Source: CAVQGZ01 sp964356295
GTDB lineage: Bacteria > Actinomycetota > Actinomycetes > Jiangellales > Jiangellaceae
Reading direction: 5' to 3'
DNA: 24,466 bases
Assembly: GCA_964356295.1 (NCBI GenBank)
Contig: CAYHHE010000039.1
Coordinates: forward strand, 1 to 24,466
Position numbers and translations under genes: made by a program. The notes beneath the pieces are model-generated. The model was given only the letters and a program-made list of their open reading frames with translations, was not told where the DNA came from and searched no databases. How positions within the stretch are numbered: the first letter of the stretch is position 1; every line of letters starts with the position of its first letter. This document shows, piece after piece, positions 1 through 7,090 of this stretch.

Positions 1-62
1 GGGCTGCCTGGCCAACCCATGGCCCAACCCCGCCGGCTAGCCCTTCGGCTAGCCCAGGTCCG

Positions 63-1553
63 TCAGGCTCGCCCCCGTCGTCGCGCCCTCGACTCCCGCT
101 GATCACGTTTGGCACGTTGGCGTGGGGTTTGCACGGGTCCGGCAGCGTGCAAACCCCACGCTCGCCGTGCAAGGTCGGCCCGGTGTCCCGAGCCGGCAGC
201 CTGGGCGCTCGGCTCGGCAGGGACGCAGGCGAGGAAGCGCAACAGGTCCCGCAACGCGACCCTGGCCGCCGGCGCCGCCAGCGGTGGGTAGAACAGGTCG
301 AACGCGTGCTCGGCCCCGGGGAACTCGTCGTACACCGACGGGACGCCGCACGCCTGCAACGTCGCGCGCAGGTGCCGTACCGACGTGACCGGCACTGTCG
401 AGTCGTGCTCGCCATGCAGGAGCAGCGTGGGCGGGCAAGCCGGGTCGACGTGACTGATGGGTGAGAGCAGGTCGTAGCGTTCGGGCACCTCCTGCGGCAT
501 CCCGCCGACCATGTCACGCATCATCTGCCGGTGCGACGGCGTTGGTGGCGACTGCGCGGCGGTCAGCGGGCGTCCGAGCATCCGCTCGTCCAGCCACCGC
601 CTGACTCGCCCCGGCTCGCGGCGCGCCGTCGCGGGTCCGGTCGGGCGATCCGCCAACCGAGCGGTGGTGTGTTCGCCGTAGGCACGCAGATCGGGGACGC
701 CGTAGAAGGAGGCGACCGCGGCCACCGAGGCGTCGCGACCCTGCACGTCCTCAGGTGTCAGCTCTGGGTGGTTCGGCGCGTAGGCCGCGAGGAGGGCGAC
801 ATGGCCCCCAGCCGAGGCTCCGAGGAGAACCACGCGGTCCGCCCGGGCCCCCAAGGCTGCCGCGTTGGCCTTGAGCCAGACGACGGCCCGCTTCGCGTCT
901 GCGACCATCCCGACGACGTCGGTCTGCGGGCAGAGCCGGTAGGCGACGTCCATGACGACGTGCCCCTGGCCGGCGAGCTGGCCGAACAGCGGCCGGGTGA
1001 GCACGTCCTTGTCCATCAGGTACCACGCGCTGCCGTGGAGGTAGACGATCGCCGTGCCCGAGCAGCGAACCTCGGGTGCCGGCTGCCACAGGTCGGCGAG
1101 GAGTCGGCGATCGGTGCCTGGGACGGCGGCGAACTCCACGTCCTGAGTCCATCGAGGCCCTGGGACGGGAGGAAGGCGAGCCGGCCAGCCCCAGGAGGCC
1201 CCGCTTGGCTGCAGCGGGTCGGGGACCCGCTGCGCCCAGCCAGGCCCGAACGCCCGGGAGAATCCGCCGTCGACCGCACCGATCCGTCGGAGGTTGTCAG
1301 CGGCGAGGAAGGCCCCGGCGAAGCCCGCGGCCACTGCTGCCGGCGAGCGCACCGCCACGCCGAGAGCAGCCGCCGTCACCCCGCTGACCACAGCGTGGGG
1401 GACCAGTGCTGAGCCGACGAGCTTGACCGGCATGAGGGGCAGCGTTGCCCGCGAGGTGTGCTGGACGCGAGGCAGCACCCCGAAGCCCAGGGAGAACCCC
1501 GCGAGAGCGGCGGCGATCGCCCTGCCGGAGGATGGCGCGCGACGAGACGGCAC
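63..1553 (-). CDS. membrane-anchored alpha/beta hydrolase (esterase/lipase-like)
   Basis: Predicted serine hydrolase of the alpha/beta fold, probably a carboxylesterase; the substrate is unknown. Residues ~12-90 contain two or three hydrophobic stretches, suggesting a membrane anchor, and the catalytic domain spans ~140-442. Visible motifs are HGSAW (173-177, an oxyanion-hole motif like HGGxW of the hormone-sensitive-lipase group), GASAGG with nucleophile Ser247, Asp384 in GEHDSTVP and His416 in GAEHAF. The start chosen is GTG at 1553; an AACCCT hexamer lies 6 bases upstream, so the message may be leaderless. The last ~48 residues are basic, have no family counterpart I recognise, and are encoded partly by a long inverted repeat (120-161), so the tail may be a read-through addition. 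Divergent from the small ORF at 1712. The family is secure; the function is not. Confidence 0.85.
   Translation of the reverse strand: MPSRRAPSSGRAIAAALAGFSLGFGVLPRVQHTSRATLPLMPVKLVGSALVPHAVVSGVTAAALGVAVRSPAAVAAGFAGAFLAADNLRRIGAVDGGFSRAFGPGWAQRVPDPLQPSGASWGWPARLPPVPGPRWTQDVEFAAVPGTDRRLLADLWQPAPEVRCSGTAIVYLHGSAWYLMDKDVLTRPLFGQLAGQGHVVMDVAYRLCPQTDVVGMVADAKRAVVWLKANAAALGARADRVVLLGASAGGHVALLAAYAPNHPELTPEDVQGRDASVAAVASFYGVPDLRAYGEHTTARLADRPTGPATARREPGRVRRWLDERMLGRPLTAAQSPPTPSHRQMMRDMVGGMPQEVPERYDLLSPISHVDPACPPTLLLHGEHDSTVPVTSVRHLRATLQACGVPSVYDEFPGAEHAFDLFYPPLAAPAARVALRDLLRFLACVPAEPSAQAAGSGHRADLARRAWGLHAAGPVQTPRQRAKRDQRESRARRRGRA
120..161. repeat. 16-bp inverted repeat (hairpin) inside the hydrolase 3' end
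   Basis: Arms 120-135 and 146-161 are perfectly complementary (core GTGGGGTTTGCAC / GTGCAAACCCCAC) around a 10-base loop at 136-145. A TGATCA palindrome lies just outside at 100-105. It falls within the last codons of the hydrolase. It could be a terminator, a dispersed REP-like unit or a protein-binding palindrome. No T-run follows it on either strand. Confidence 0.8.
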
Positions 1554-1711
1554 GTCGCGAGGGTTCTCGTCCTACCGGCGAAGGCGGTAGGGGCGGAGGT
1601 CACCGGCACCGTCAGCGGGCATGGCGCGCACCGGTTGCATTGGTGAGTGTCAGGCCAAGATCGCCTGAACGCCCTATTCATCCCAAAGCAGTTGAAATAC
1701 ATGATGTCTTC

Positions 1712-1939
1712 ATGAGGGGGGAACCGAGGCAGCTCGTTGCTGCACGACTGGCGCATGCAAGGGCCGTGAAGGCGGGCGATCCTGGGCAGGTGCAGTCCAC
1801 CCGGGATCGCTACACTCTCGAGCGCGCCCTGTGGCTCGTCACCCAGGCCGGCGAGATCGCCGGCGAGCTGGACGAGCCGCTGAAGGCCGAGCTGGCCGCG
1901 AGTCTTCAGGACCTGGCCGCCAGACTCAGCCAGCCCTGA
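1712..1939 (+). CDS. small protein of unknown function (75 aa)
   Basis: An open frame extends upstream to 1445, but the plausible start is ATG 1712. A CATGAT hexamer lies 6 bases upstream (1700-1705), a leaderless-type arrangement, and the upstream extension is arginine-rich antisense-like sequence over the hydrolase promoter. The product is helical and charged (e.g. RYTLERALWLVTQAGEIAGEL), without signal peptide, membrane segment or cysteines. I do not recognise a family. It is divergent from the hydrolase and convergent with the PhzF gene, 25 bases away. The stretch around 1660-1720 is less GC-rich than its surroundings, as expected for a promoter. Confidence 0.5.
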   Translation: MRGEPRQLVAARLAHARAVKAGDPGQVQSTRDRYTLERALWLVTQAGEIAGELDEPLKAELAASLQDLAARLSQP

Positions 1940-1964
1940 CTGCGCAGCCGGCGACCGGTCCGGA

Positions 1965-2813
1965 TCAGGGCCACCGGATGGGTGTTGCCGTCCCCGACAC
2001 CCGCATCCGACTCGCTCCCACCTCGAGGTCGATACGGCTCGGACGTCCCATGTCATGGCCCTGTCGAATCACCCAGCGGTCGCCGGTTCGGGCGCGACCG
2101 GTGTCGCGCAGGTAGCCCCCGACCGCCGCGGCGGCGGCGCCGGTGGCCGGGTCCTCGGTGACGCCTCCGACGGGGAAGGGGTTGCGCGCCCACAGGGTGG
2201 ACGTTCCAGGCTCGGACCACAGCAGGGTGAGTGTCGTCCACCCTTCGGCGCGCATGAGCGGGAGCAGCCCGAAGCCGTAGTCGAGCGCCGACAGTCGCGC
2301 CCGGCTGCGAGCCACGAGGATCGGGTGGTCGTTGCCGGCAGACCCGATCAGTGTCGGCCAGTCCGGGTCCAGGTCGTCGGCTGACCAGTGCAGTGGGGAC
2401 AGCAGCGCATCTGTGGTGGGCGCAGGAAGGTCCCGCGTGGCCGCGGGCGGGCTGACGAGCGTTGCCACCGGGGGACTGCCGGACGCGACCTCGACCAGGA
2501 CGGGTCCGGCCGGGGTGGCCAGATCAAGGCGGCCGATGTCGCGGATCCCGGCCAGCGCCACTGCCGTGGCGATCGTGGCGTGGCCGCAGAAGGCGACCTC
2601 GCACTCGGGAGCGAAGTAGCGCACCCTCGCCGAGGCAGGTCCGGTAGGCATCAGGAACGCCGTCTCGGAGTAGCCGACCTGGCCCGCTACCCGCTGCATG
2701 TCTTGCGGCGTGAGCCCGTGGGCGTCCAGGACGACGCCGGCTGGGTTCCCGCCCGATGTCGGCCCTGAAGTGTCGTCGAGGTCGGGGAAGGCGGCGTACC
2801 TGAGCACGTGCAC
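1965..2813 (-). CDS. PhzF-family isomerase/epimerase
   Basis: 282-residue protein of the PhzF / diaminopimelate-epimerase-like fold, which in known members isomerises small carboxylic substrates. Family signatures are GGNPAGVVL (21-29), SETAF with the conserved acidic residue Glu50, the FAPECEVAFCGHAT stretch (67-80) and NPFPVGGVTEDPATGAAAAA (211-230). Length is typical. The start is GTG 2813, with TACCGT 7 bases upstream (2821-2826), implying a leaderless message. It lies just downstream of tRNA-Lys on the same strand and nothing nearby suggests phenazine biosynthesis, so the substrate is unknown and the phenazine name should not be transferred. Confidence 0.9.
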   Translation of the reverse strand: MHVLRYAAFPDLDDTSGPTSGGNPAGVVLDAHGLTPQDMQRVAGQVGYSETAFLMPTGPASARVRYFAPECEVAFCGHATIATAVALAGIRDIGRLDLATPAGPVLVEVASGSPPVATLVSPPAATRDLPAPTTDALLSPLHWSADDLDPDWPTLIGSAGNDHPILVARSRARLSALDYGFGLLPLMRAEGWTTLTLLWSEPGTSTLWARNPFPVGGVTEDPATGAAAAAVGGYLRDTGRARTGDRWVIRQGHDMGRPSRIDLEVGASRMRVSGTATPIRWP

Positions 2814-2820
2814 CGGGACG

Positions 2821-2826
2821 ACGGTA
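2821..2826 (-). promoter_or_regulatory. -10 hexamer for PhzF gene
   Basis: TACCGT on the minus strand, 7 bases before the GTG start at 2813, so transcription would begin at or next to the start codon. No clear -35. Confidence 0.5.
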
Positions 2827-2865
2827 GGTCACCGCGCCGCCACGCGCTGGTCAGGGGTGTATCGC

Positions 2866-2941
<76 letters not shown>

Positions 2942-2947
2942 GTGGCT

Positions 2948-2965
2948 GCCAAGGCGGGCCTTGGC
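2948..2965. terminator. hairpin between the two tRNA genes
   Basis: GCCAAGG (2948-2954) and CCTTGGC (2959-2965) form a perfect 7-bp stem with a CGGG loop, in the 30-base spacer between tRNA-His and tRNA-Lys. No T-tract follows, so it may be a processing hairpin in a joint precursor rather than a terminator. Confidence 0.45.
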
Positions 2966-2971
2966 GATCCG

Positions 2972-3045
2972 GGTGAGTGACGGGACTTGAACCCGCGACA
3001 TCCTGGACCACAACCAGGTGCTCTACCGGCTGAGCTACACCCACC
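2972..3045 (-). tRNA. tRNA-His (anticodon GTG)
   Basis: On the minus strand, acceptor GTGGGTG (from 3044) pairs with CACTCAC, with one G-T pair. The histidine-specific extra G(-1) at 3045 opposes C73 at 2972. The anticodon loop is TTGTGGT (anticodon GTG) closed by CCTGG/CCAGG, and the T-loop is TTCAAGT. CCA is not encoded. It lies directly downstream of orn on the same strand, an arrangement I recall from other actinomycetes. Confidence 0.97.
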
Positions 3046-3073
3046 ATCGTGCGCATCGCTGCGCAGATCGACC

Positions 3074-3102
3074 AGTGTACCGGGACCGTCGAGGTGCCTC
3101 AG
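3074..3102 (-). promoter_or_regulatory. candidate promoter for tRNA-His/tRNA-Lys
   Basis: Minus strand CTGAGG (3097-3102), a 17-base spacer and TACACT (3074-3079), ending 28 bases before the tRNA-His 5' end. The -35 element overlaps the orn stop codon. Spacing is ideal; the -35 match is moderate. Confidence 0.5.
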
Positions 3103-3710
3103 GTCTGCGCAGTGCTGGAGCCGACGGCTGCGGCGACCGCTCGCGCGACTTCGGTGTCCGGTCCGGGCTCGGGTACGAAGATCGTGCGCCGGTAGTACTG
3201 CAGCTCGCGGATCGAGTCGAGGATGTCGCCGAGGGCCCGGTGGTTCCCCGTCTTCGCCGGGCTGGCGTAGTACGACCTGGGGTACCAGCGTCGGGCCAGC
3301 TCCTTGATCGTGGAGACGTCCACGTTGCGGTAGTGCACGGCGTTCTCGAACGCCGGCATGTCCCGCGCCAGGAACGCCCGGTCCACGTGCACCGAGTTCC
3401 CTGCCAGCGGCGTCCGCTTCAGGTCGGGCACATGCGCGCGGACGTAGGCCAGCACCTGGTCGGTCGCGTCCGGCAGGCTCACCCCGCCGGCCAGTCGGTC
3501 CAGCAGACCTGACTCGGCGTGCATCGTCGCAACGCGCTCGCTCATGTCGGCCAGCGCTTGCTTCGGTGGGACGATGACCAGGTCGACGCCCTCGCCGAGC
3601 ACCGTCAGCTCGGAGTCCGTGACGAGCACCGCGATCTCGACCAACGCGTCGCTGCGGAGGTCCAGGCCGGTCATCTCGCAGTCGACCCAGATCATCCGGT
3701 CACCGCTCAC
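3099..3710 (-). CDS. orn: oligoribonuclease (DEDDh 3'-5' exoribonuclease)
   Basis: Degrades 2-5 nt RNA fragments and pGpG to mononucleotides, the last step of RNA turnover and of cyclic-di-GMP breakdown; cytoplasmic. With GTG 3710 as start the product is 203 aa, a normal Orn length. The DEDDh residues fall almost exactly where the E. coli enzyme has them: Asp10 and Glu12 in WVDCEMTGLDL, Asp110 in SVHVDRAFL, His157 in TGNHRALGD and Asp162. The start is supported by TAGGGT 7 bases upstream (3718-3723), a leaderless arrangement. No stop separates this frame from the TetR-type domain upstream, so a 460-residue fusion starting at 4481 is formally possible. I favour two separate genes because Orn aligns from its very N-terminus and has its own promoter signal. 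Confidence 0.95.
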   Translation of the reverse strand: MSGDRMIWVDCEMTGLDLRSDALVEIAVLVTDSELTVLGEGVDLVIVPPKQALADMSERVATMHAESGLLDRLAGGVSLPDATDQVLAYVRAHVPDLKRTPLAGNSVHVDRAFLARDMPAFENAVHYRNVDVSTIKELARRWYPRSYYASPAKTGNHRALGDILDSIRELQYYRRTIFVPEPGPDTEVARAVAAAVGSSTAQT

Positions 3711-4481
3711 CCGACCTACCCTATGGCGCGGGCACTCGACCCCCCGGACGAGACCCACGTGGGTGATCGCATCGTCGACCACTCGGTCGAAGGCAGGACT
3801 CGGATCGGGGTAGAGCGGTCGGAGCTGACCGAAGACCTCCATCGCCACGAAGCCGTGGACGGCGATCATCGCGTCTGCCGCCAGCGATATCAGCCCGAGT
3901 GAGACGTCGTAGTCCCGTCGGGCCACAAGGGCTGCGAGGCTGTCGCGTTCGGAGTCGGTGAGCTGTTCCTCGCGTGCGGCGACCACCTCGGCGTCGACCT
4001 CTCCGTCGGCCGCGGCACTCGCCAGCAGGCGCACGAGCCGATCACCGATCCGTGTCGCCGGAGAGATGGTCGCCTCGCCCGGCGCGGTGTAGCCGGGCAG
4101 TGGGGTGCCGTAGGCGAGCCCGAACTCGTGTGGATGCTCGCGCGACCAGGTTCGGTAGGCAGCGAAAGCGTGCCGGACGACCCGGGCGGTCCTCCCGGCG
4201 TTCTTCGTTGGGTCACCCGAGGTCTGGGCGGCAGCGTCGATCGCAGCCTGCACCGCGTCCGCCTGCGCGTGGAAGGTCTGCACGAGCAGCGCCGTGACCA
4301 GGTCGTCACGACTGGCGAAGTACTGGTAGAGCGACGACACCCCCAGCCCGACGTCCCGTGCAATGGCTCGCAAGGACAGGGAGTCGGCTCCGTGCTCGGC
4401 CAGCCGTCGTCGAGCCGCCTGCAGAACCGCGTCCGTCGTGTCGTCGTGGGCGAGGCGGCGCAGTTGTGCCGCACGGACCAT
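3711..4481 (-). CDS. TetR-family transcriptional regulator, in frame with orn (no stop of its own)
   Basis: DNA-binding repressor-type protein. Residues ~13-60 form the TetR helix-turn-helix (SLRAIARDVGLGVSSLYQYFASRDDL, recognition helix ~47-55). Residues ~90-240 resemble the WHG-type ligand domain, including MIAVHGFVAMEVFG. The start is ATG 4481, with TAGACT 6 bases upstream (4488-4493). The domain should end near residue 245, but the frame continues through a short arginine-rich linker into oligoribonuclease. A run of six C at 3740-3745 lies in the linker; losing or gaining one base there would put TetR in a frame that stops within ~20 bases. It is divergent from the DUF4386-type membrane protein, its likely target. 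The end given here is the base before orn, not a stop codon. Confidence 0.8.
3718..3723 (-). promoter_or_regulatory. -10 hexamer for orn
   Basis: TAGGGT on the minus strand ends 7 bases before GTG 3710, placing the transcript start on the start codon. It lies inside the linker joining the TetR-type and Orn coding frames. Confidence 0.55.
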
Positions 4482-4487
4482 CTCCCG

Positions 4488-4493
4488 AGTCTA
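4488..4493 (-). promoter_or_regulatory. -10 hexamer for TetR gene
   Basis: TAGACT on the minus strand, 6 bases before ATG 4481; leaderless-type placement. Confidence 0.5.
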
Positions 4494-4514
4494 GTGTCGC
4501 CTGTTCGGAGACGC

Positions 4515-4588
4515 GAGCGGTGCTCTTGACAGGCCCCGCCACTGTGAGAACACTGCTCACATACAAGAGCGTCGCTCGCACTAGGAGG
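4515..4588 (+). promoter_or_regulatory. promoter, palindromic operator candidates and RBS for the DUF4386-type gene
   Basis: A perfect TTGACA (4526-4531), a 17-base spacer and AACACT (4549-4554) form the promoter. Overlapping the -10 is the imperfect palindrome GTGAGAACACTGCTCAC (4544-4560; 6 of 8 positions pair). Two similar palindromes flank it: GAGCGGTGCTC (4515-4525) and GAGCGTCGCTC (4567-4577). AGGAGG at 4583-4588 is a strong RBS, 6 bases before ATG 4595. The layout fits repression by the divergent TetR protein (inference). Confidence 0.6.
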
Positions 4589-4594
4589 TCACAG

Positions 4595-5344
4595 ATGCCC
4601 GTCGACTCCCGCGCCCGTCCCGCTGAGCTCACCCACACCCCGCGCCGTCGACCCGTCGACGGCCTGCTGCTCGTCCTCGCGTCGATCCTCGCCGGGGTGG
4701 GCAGCGTTGTTCTCATGACGCAGTTCGGCTGGCCTGACGTGCTGGACGCCCCCGGCACCGAGGCGCTGCCCGCCTTCGCCGAGGACGCCACGGCGATCCG
4801 GGCGGCCTTCTACGCCCTGCTGGCCAGCAGCCTCCTGCTCATCCCGGCCGCCGTCACCCTGCAGGACGTCGTCTCGGCACGAGCCACCTCCGCAGTGCGC
4901 GTCGTGACGGTGTTCGGTGTTCTCGGAGGGTTCTCCCAGATCCTGGGCTGGGTGCGCTGGCCCGTCACCGTCCCCGTCCTGTCCGAGCGCTACTCGGACG
5001 CATCAGCCGCCGGCGACCAGAGTGCCACGTCCATCGCCGCGGCCTACGACGTCCTCAACCGGTACGCCGGGGGCGCCCTCGGCGAGCACCTGGGGTGGCT
5101 CTTCCAGGGCGTCTGGGCCGTCGGCCTCGCCATCCTCCTGCTCCGCGTGACCGCCGTCCCCCGATGGCTGTCCTGGACAGGGCTGGTCGTCAGCCTCGTC
5201 TGGTGGCCGCTGACCTGGGCATCGGGCCTTATCGATGCCGAGGTGACGACGCTCGTCGGGTTCCCGGCCAACACGGTGTGGTACCTCTGGCTGCTCGTCC
5301 TTGGCGTCGTGCTGGCCAGTCGCCCCAGTACGCCGGCCCCGTGA
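4595..5344 (+). CDS. DUF4386-family integral membrane protein
   Basis: 249-residue protein with six predicted helices (about residues 23-43, 70-88, 100-122, 166-188, 193-210 and 222-242). The stretch DVLNRYAGGALGEHLGWLFQGVW matches what I recall of DUF4386 proteins. No transport or enzymatic function is established for the family. The frame is open back to 4358, but ATG 4595 is supported by AGGAGG 6 bases upstream and by a full TTGACA promoter. It is divergently paired with a TetR-type regulator, which suggests induction by an exogenous or stress compound. It converges on tRNA-Arg and the lipoprotein. Confidence 0.85.
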   Translation: MPVDSRARPAELTHTPRRRPVDGLLLVLASILAGVGSVVLMTQFGWPDVLDAPGTEALPAFAEDATAIRAAFYALLASSLLLIPAAVTLQDVVSARATSAVRVVTVFGVLGGFSQILGWVRWPVTVPVLSERYSDASAAGDQSATSIAAAYDVLNRYAGGALGEHLGWLFQGVWAVGLAILLLRVTAVPRWLSWTGLVVSLVWWPLTWASGLIDAEVTTLVGFPANTVWYLWLLVLGVVLASRPSTPAP

Positions 5345-5356
5345 CGGGACAGCGTT

Positions 5357-5385
5357 GCGCAGGACCGTCAGACGCACGTCTGCGC
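5357..5385. terminator. possible hairpin after the DUF4386-type gene
   Basis: GCGCAG (5357-5362) can pair with CTGCGC (5380-5385); alternatively CAGACG (5369-5374) pairs with CGTCTG (5377-5382) around a very tight loop. It lies 13 bases after the stop codon and there is no T-tract. Weak evidence for a terminator. Confidence 0.3.
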
Positions 5386-5391
5386 AGGTAG

Positions 5392-5465
5392 CGCGCCCGG
5401 CAGGACTCGAACCTGCGACCAAGTGCTTAGAAGGCACCTGCTCTGTCCAGCTGAGCTACGGGCGC
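5392..5465 (-). tRNA. tRNA-Arg (anticodon TCT)
   Basis: On the minus strand, acceptor GCGCCCG (from 5465) pairs with CGGGCGC (5393-5399). D-arm TAGCTCAGCTGG, anticodon loop CTTCTAA (anticodon TCT) closed by GGTGC/GCACT with one imperfect pair, T-loop TTCGAGT with stem GCAGG/CCTGC. The discriminator is at 5392 and CCA is not encoded. Decodes AGA, a rare codon in such a GC-rich genome. It starts 10 bases after the lipoprotein stop, so it may be co-transcribed with it. Confidence 0.96.
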
Positions 5466-5475
5466 TCACGCATTC

Positions 5476-6012
5476 CTAGGACGCAGCGGCCTGCTGGTTG
5501 ACCGTGTAGGTGGCCGTGGTCTCACCACTGTCGGCGCTCACCAGGACGAACGCCGTCAGGTCGGCCTTCTCGCCCAGGACCGCGCCACCTGCAGCGTCGC
5601 CGGCCAGCTCGCTGGCCTCGTCCACGGTGAACCCGTTGGACTGCAGGTCGCCACGGATCTGCTCGGCGACCGCGGCAGGATCGCCGGACGTGGTGACCAG
5701 CACCGTCCAGCCCAGGCCGTCCGCGGTCTCCAGTCGCTGGGCGAAGGTCACCTCTCCCTCGACGAGTGGGACGTCGGTGGGGAAGTCCTCGGGCACCGAG
5801 CCGGCGCCGGCTGTCAGGCTTCCGTCCTCGGTGTCGACGGTGAAGCTGTCCTCGCCGACCTCGACATCGGCCGACTCGCCCAGCTCCTGCTCCAGCGCAC
5901 GCTCCACCGCGCCCTCGGCGATCCCTTCGGCGGCGCTGCTGCAGCCGCCCAGGAGCAGGGCAGTCGTCACCCCGACGCCGACGGTGACTGCGCGCAGGCG
6001 GGATCGGGTCAC
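5476..6012 (-). CDS. secreted lipoprotein of unknown function
   Basis: 178-residue protein with a lipoprotein signal peptide: basic N-terminus (TRSRLR), hydrophobic core VGVGVTTALLL and lipobox LGGC with Cys24 as the lipidated residue. The mature part is acidic and repeat-free, with a segment like VPLVEGEVTFAQRLE that I recall from other uncharacterised actinobacterial lipoproteins; function unknown. The frame extends to 6099, but GTG 6012 puts the signal peptide at the N-terminus and has CATACT 6 bases upstream (6019-6024), so I use it. It is divergent from the first GTPase gene, and tRNA-Arg follows immediately downstream. Confidence 0.85.
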   Translation of the reverse strand: MTRSRLRAVTVGVGVTTALLLGGCSSAAEGIAEGAVERALEQELGESADVEVGEDSFTVDTEDGSLTAGAGSVPEDFPTDVPLVEGEVTFAQRLETADGLGWTVLVTTSGDPAAVAEQIRGDLQSNGFTVDEASELAGDAAGGAVLGEKADLTAFVLVSADSGETTATYTVNQQAAAS

Positions 6013-6018
6013 GGGTCG

Positions 6019-6024
6019 AGTATG
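6019..6024 (-). promoter_or_regulatory. -10 hexamer for the lipoprotein gene
   Basis: CATACT on the minus strand, 6 bases before GTG 6012; leaderless-type. Confidence 0.5.
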
Positions 6025-6075
6025 ACACTCGCGGCGCGCGGGTCTCGGGTGCCGGGCTCGCGGCGCCTGCTTTGG

Positions 6076-6081
6076 CAGGAT
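6076..6081 (+). promoter_or_regulatory. -10 hexamer for the first GTPase gene
   Basis: CAGGAT, 7 bases before GTG 6089. The same hexamer with the same spacing precedes pepN. No clear -35. Confidence 0.4.
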
Positions 6082-6088
6082 CGGCTCT

Positions 6089-7090
6089 GTGCGCGACACA
6101 GCCGATGCGTTCGGTTACCCGGCGTCGGTCCTCGCCGGTGCTCTGCGCCGGGTCGAGGGCGCCGCGTCGCTGCCAGACGACGCTCTGGCCATACGGGCTG
6201 CGTCCCTGGCCGACGAGATCGACCAGCGGCTGGTCCACCGGGTGGCTGCCCTCGGGGGTCCGCTGCTCGTCGTCGTCGGCGGACCGACCGGCGTGGGCAA
6301 GTCCACGCTGGTCAACTCCCTGGTCGGCCGAGTCGTCTCGCCCGCGGACGTCCGACGGCCGACCACGCGTACGCCGCTGCTCGTCCATCACCCGGACGAC
6401 CGGGCCTGGTTCACCGAGGCCCACCGCGCGCTGCCGGGTGCCGAGGTCGCCCTGGTGGCCGACGAGCAGGTCCCACCGGGGCTGGCGCTGCTGGACGCCC
6501 CGGACCCGGCGGCGATGCGCACCGAACGTCCCGAGTCGGCATCGCCTCCCGCCGTGGTGTCCGCGGCGTGGCAGGGGGCCGAGCTGTGGCTAGCCGTCAC
6601 CTCCGCCGCACGCTACGCCGACGCTGTGCCGTGGGGCGTGCTCCGCCGGGTGGCCGACCGGCGGACCCCCGTGGCCGTCGTCCTCGATCGGGTCGCCCCG
6701 GACGCCGTCCCCGAGGTGACCTCGCACCTGGCGCAGCTCATGCAGGCGCAGGGCCTCGGTGACTCGCCACTGCTCGTGGTCACCGAGCAGCCGGTACGCG
6801 ACGGCCTGCTCGCCTGCGAGGCTGTCGCCACCGTCCGGGCGTGGCTGGAGGCGTTGGTGGCCGACCCCGAGCGTCGAGCCCTGGGGACGAGGGCGAGCCT
6901 GGCCGGCGGCGTCGCCGACCTCTCGGCCCGCGTCCACGCGCTCGCTGAGGATGCCGGAGCCCAGGACCTGCTGCTGGACGACCCGTCCACGCGAGCCCTC
7001 GAGCGATTCGATGCTGCCGCGGCCGAGCTGCTGGGGCACCTCGGCCCGGCGACGACCCCGGGCACACGTGAGGACCTCAAGGCGTCATGA
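6089..7090 (+). CDS. dynamin-like P-loop GTPase, first of a pair
   Basis: 333-residue nucleotide-binding protein. The P-loop GGPTGVGKST is at 64-73, RRPTT (89-93) fits switch I, and DAPD (136-139) stands at the G3 position. The G4 motif (NKxD) is degenerate: the expected place reads VAVVLDRVAP (~195-204), so base specificity may be altered or supplied by a partner. No membrane segment is visible. Its stop overlaps the start of the second GTPase (ATGA at 7087-7090), indicating translational coupling and probably a complex. Such pairs resemble bacterial dynamin-like proteins that remodel membranes, for example DynA/DynB in Streptomyces division; that comparison is inference. Start GTG 6089 is chosen from the CAGGAT signal 7 bases upstream. 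Confidence 0.8.
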   Translation: MRDTADAFGYPASVLAGALRRVEGAASLPDDALAIRAASLADEIDQRLVHRVAALGGPLLVVVGGPTGVGKSTLVNSLVGRVVSPADVRRPTTRTPLLVHHPDDRAWFTEAHRALPGAEVALVADEQVPPGLALLDAPDPAAMRTERPESASPPAVVSAAWQGAELWLAVTSAARYADAVPWGVLRRVADRRTPVAVVLDRVAPDAVPEVTSHLAQLMQAQGLGDSPLLVVTEQPVRDGLLACEAVATVRAWLEALVADPERRALGTRASLAGGVADLSARVHALAEDAGAQDLLLDDPSTRALERFDAAAAELLGHLGPATTPGTREDLKAS

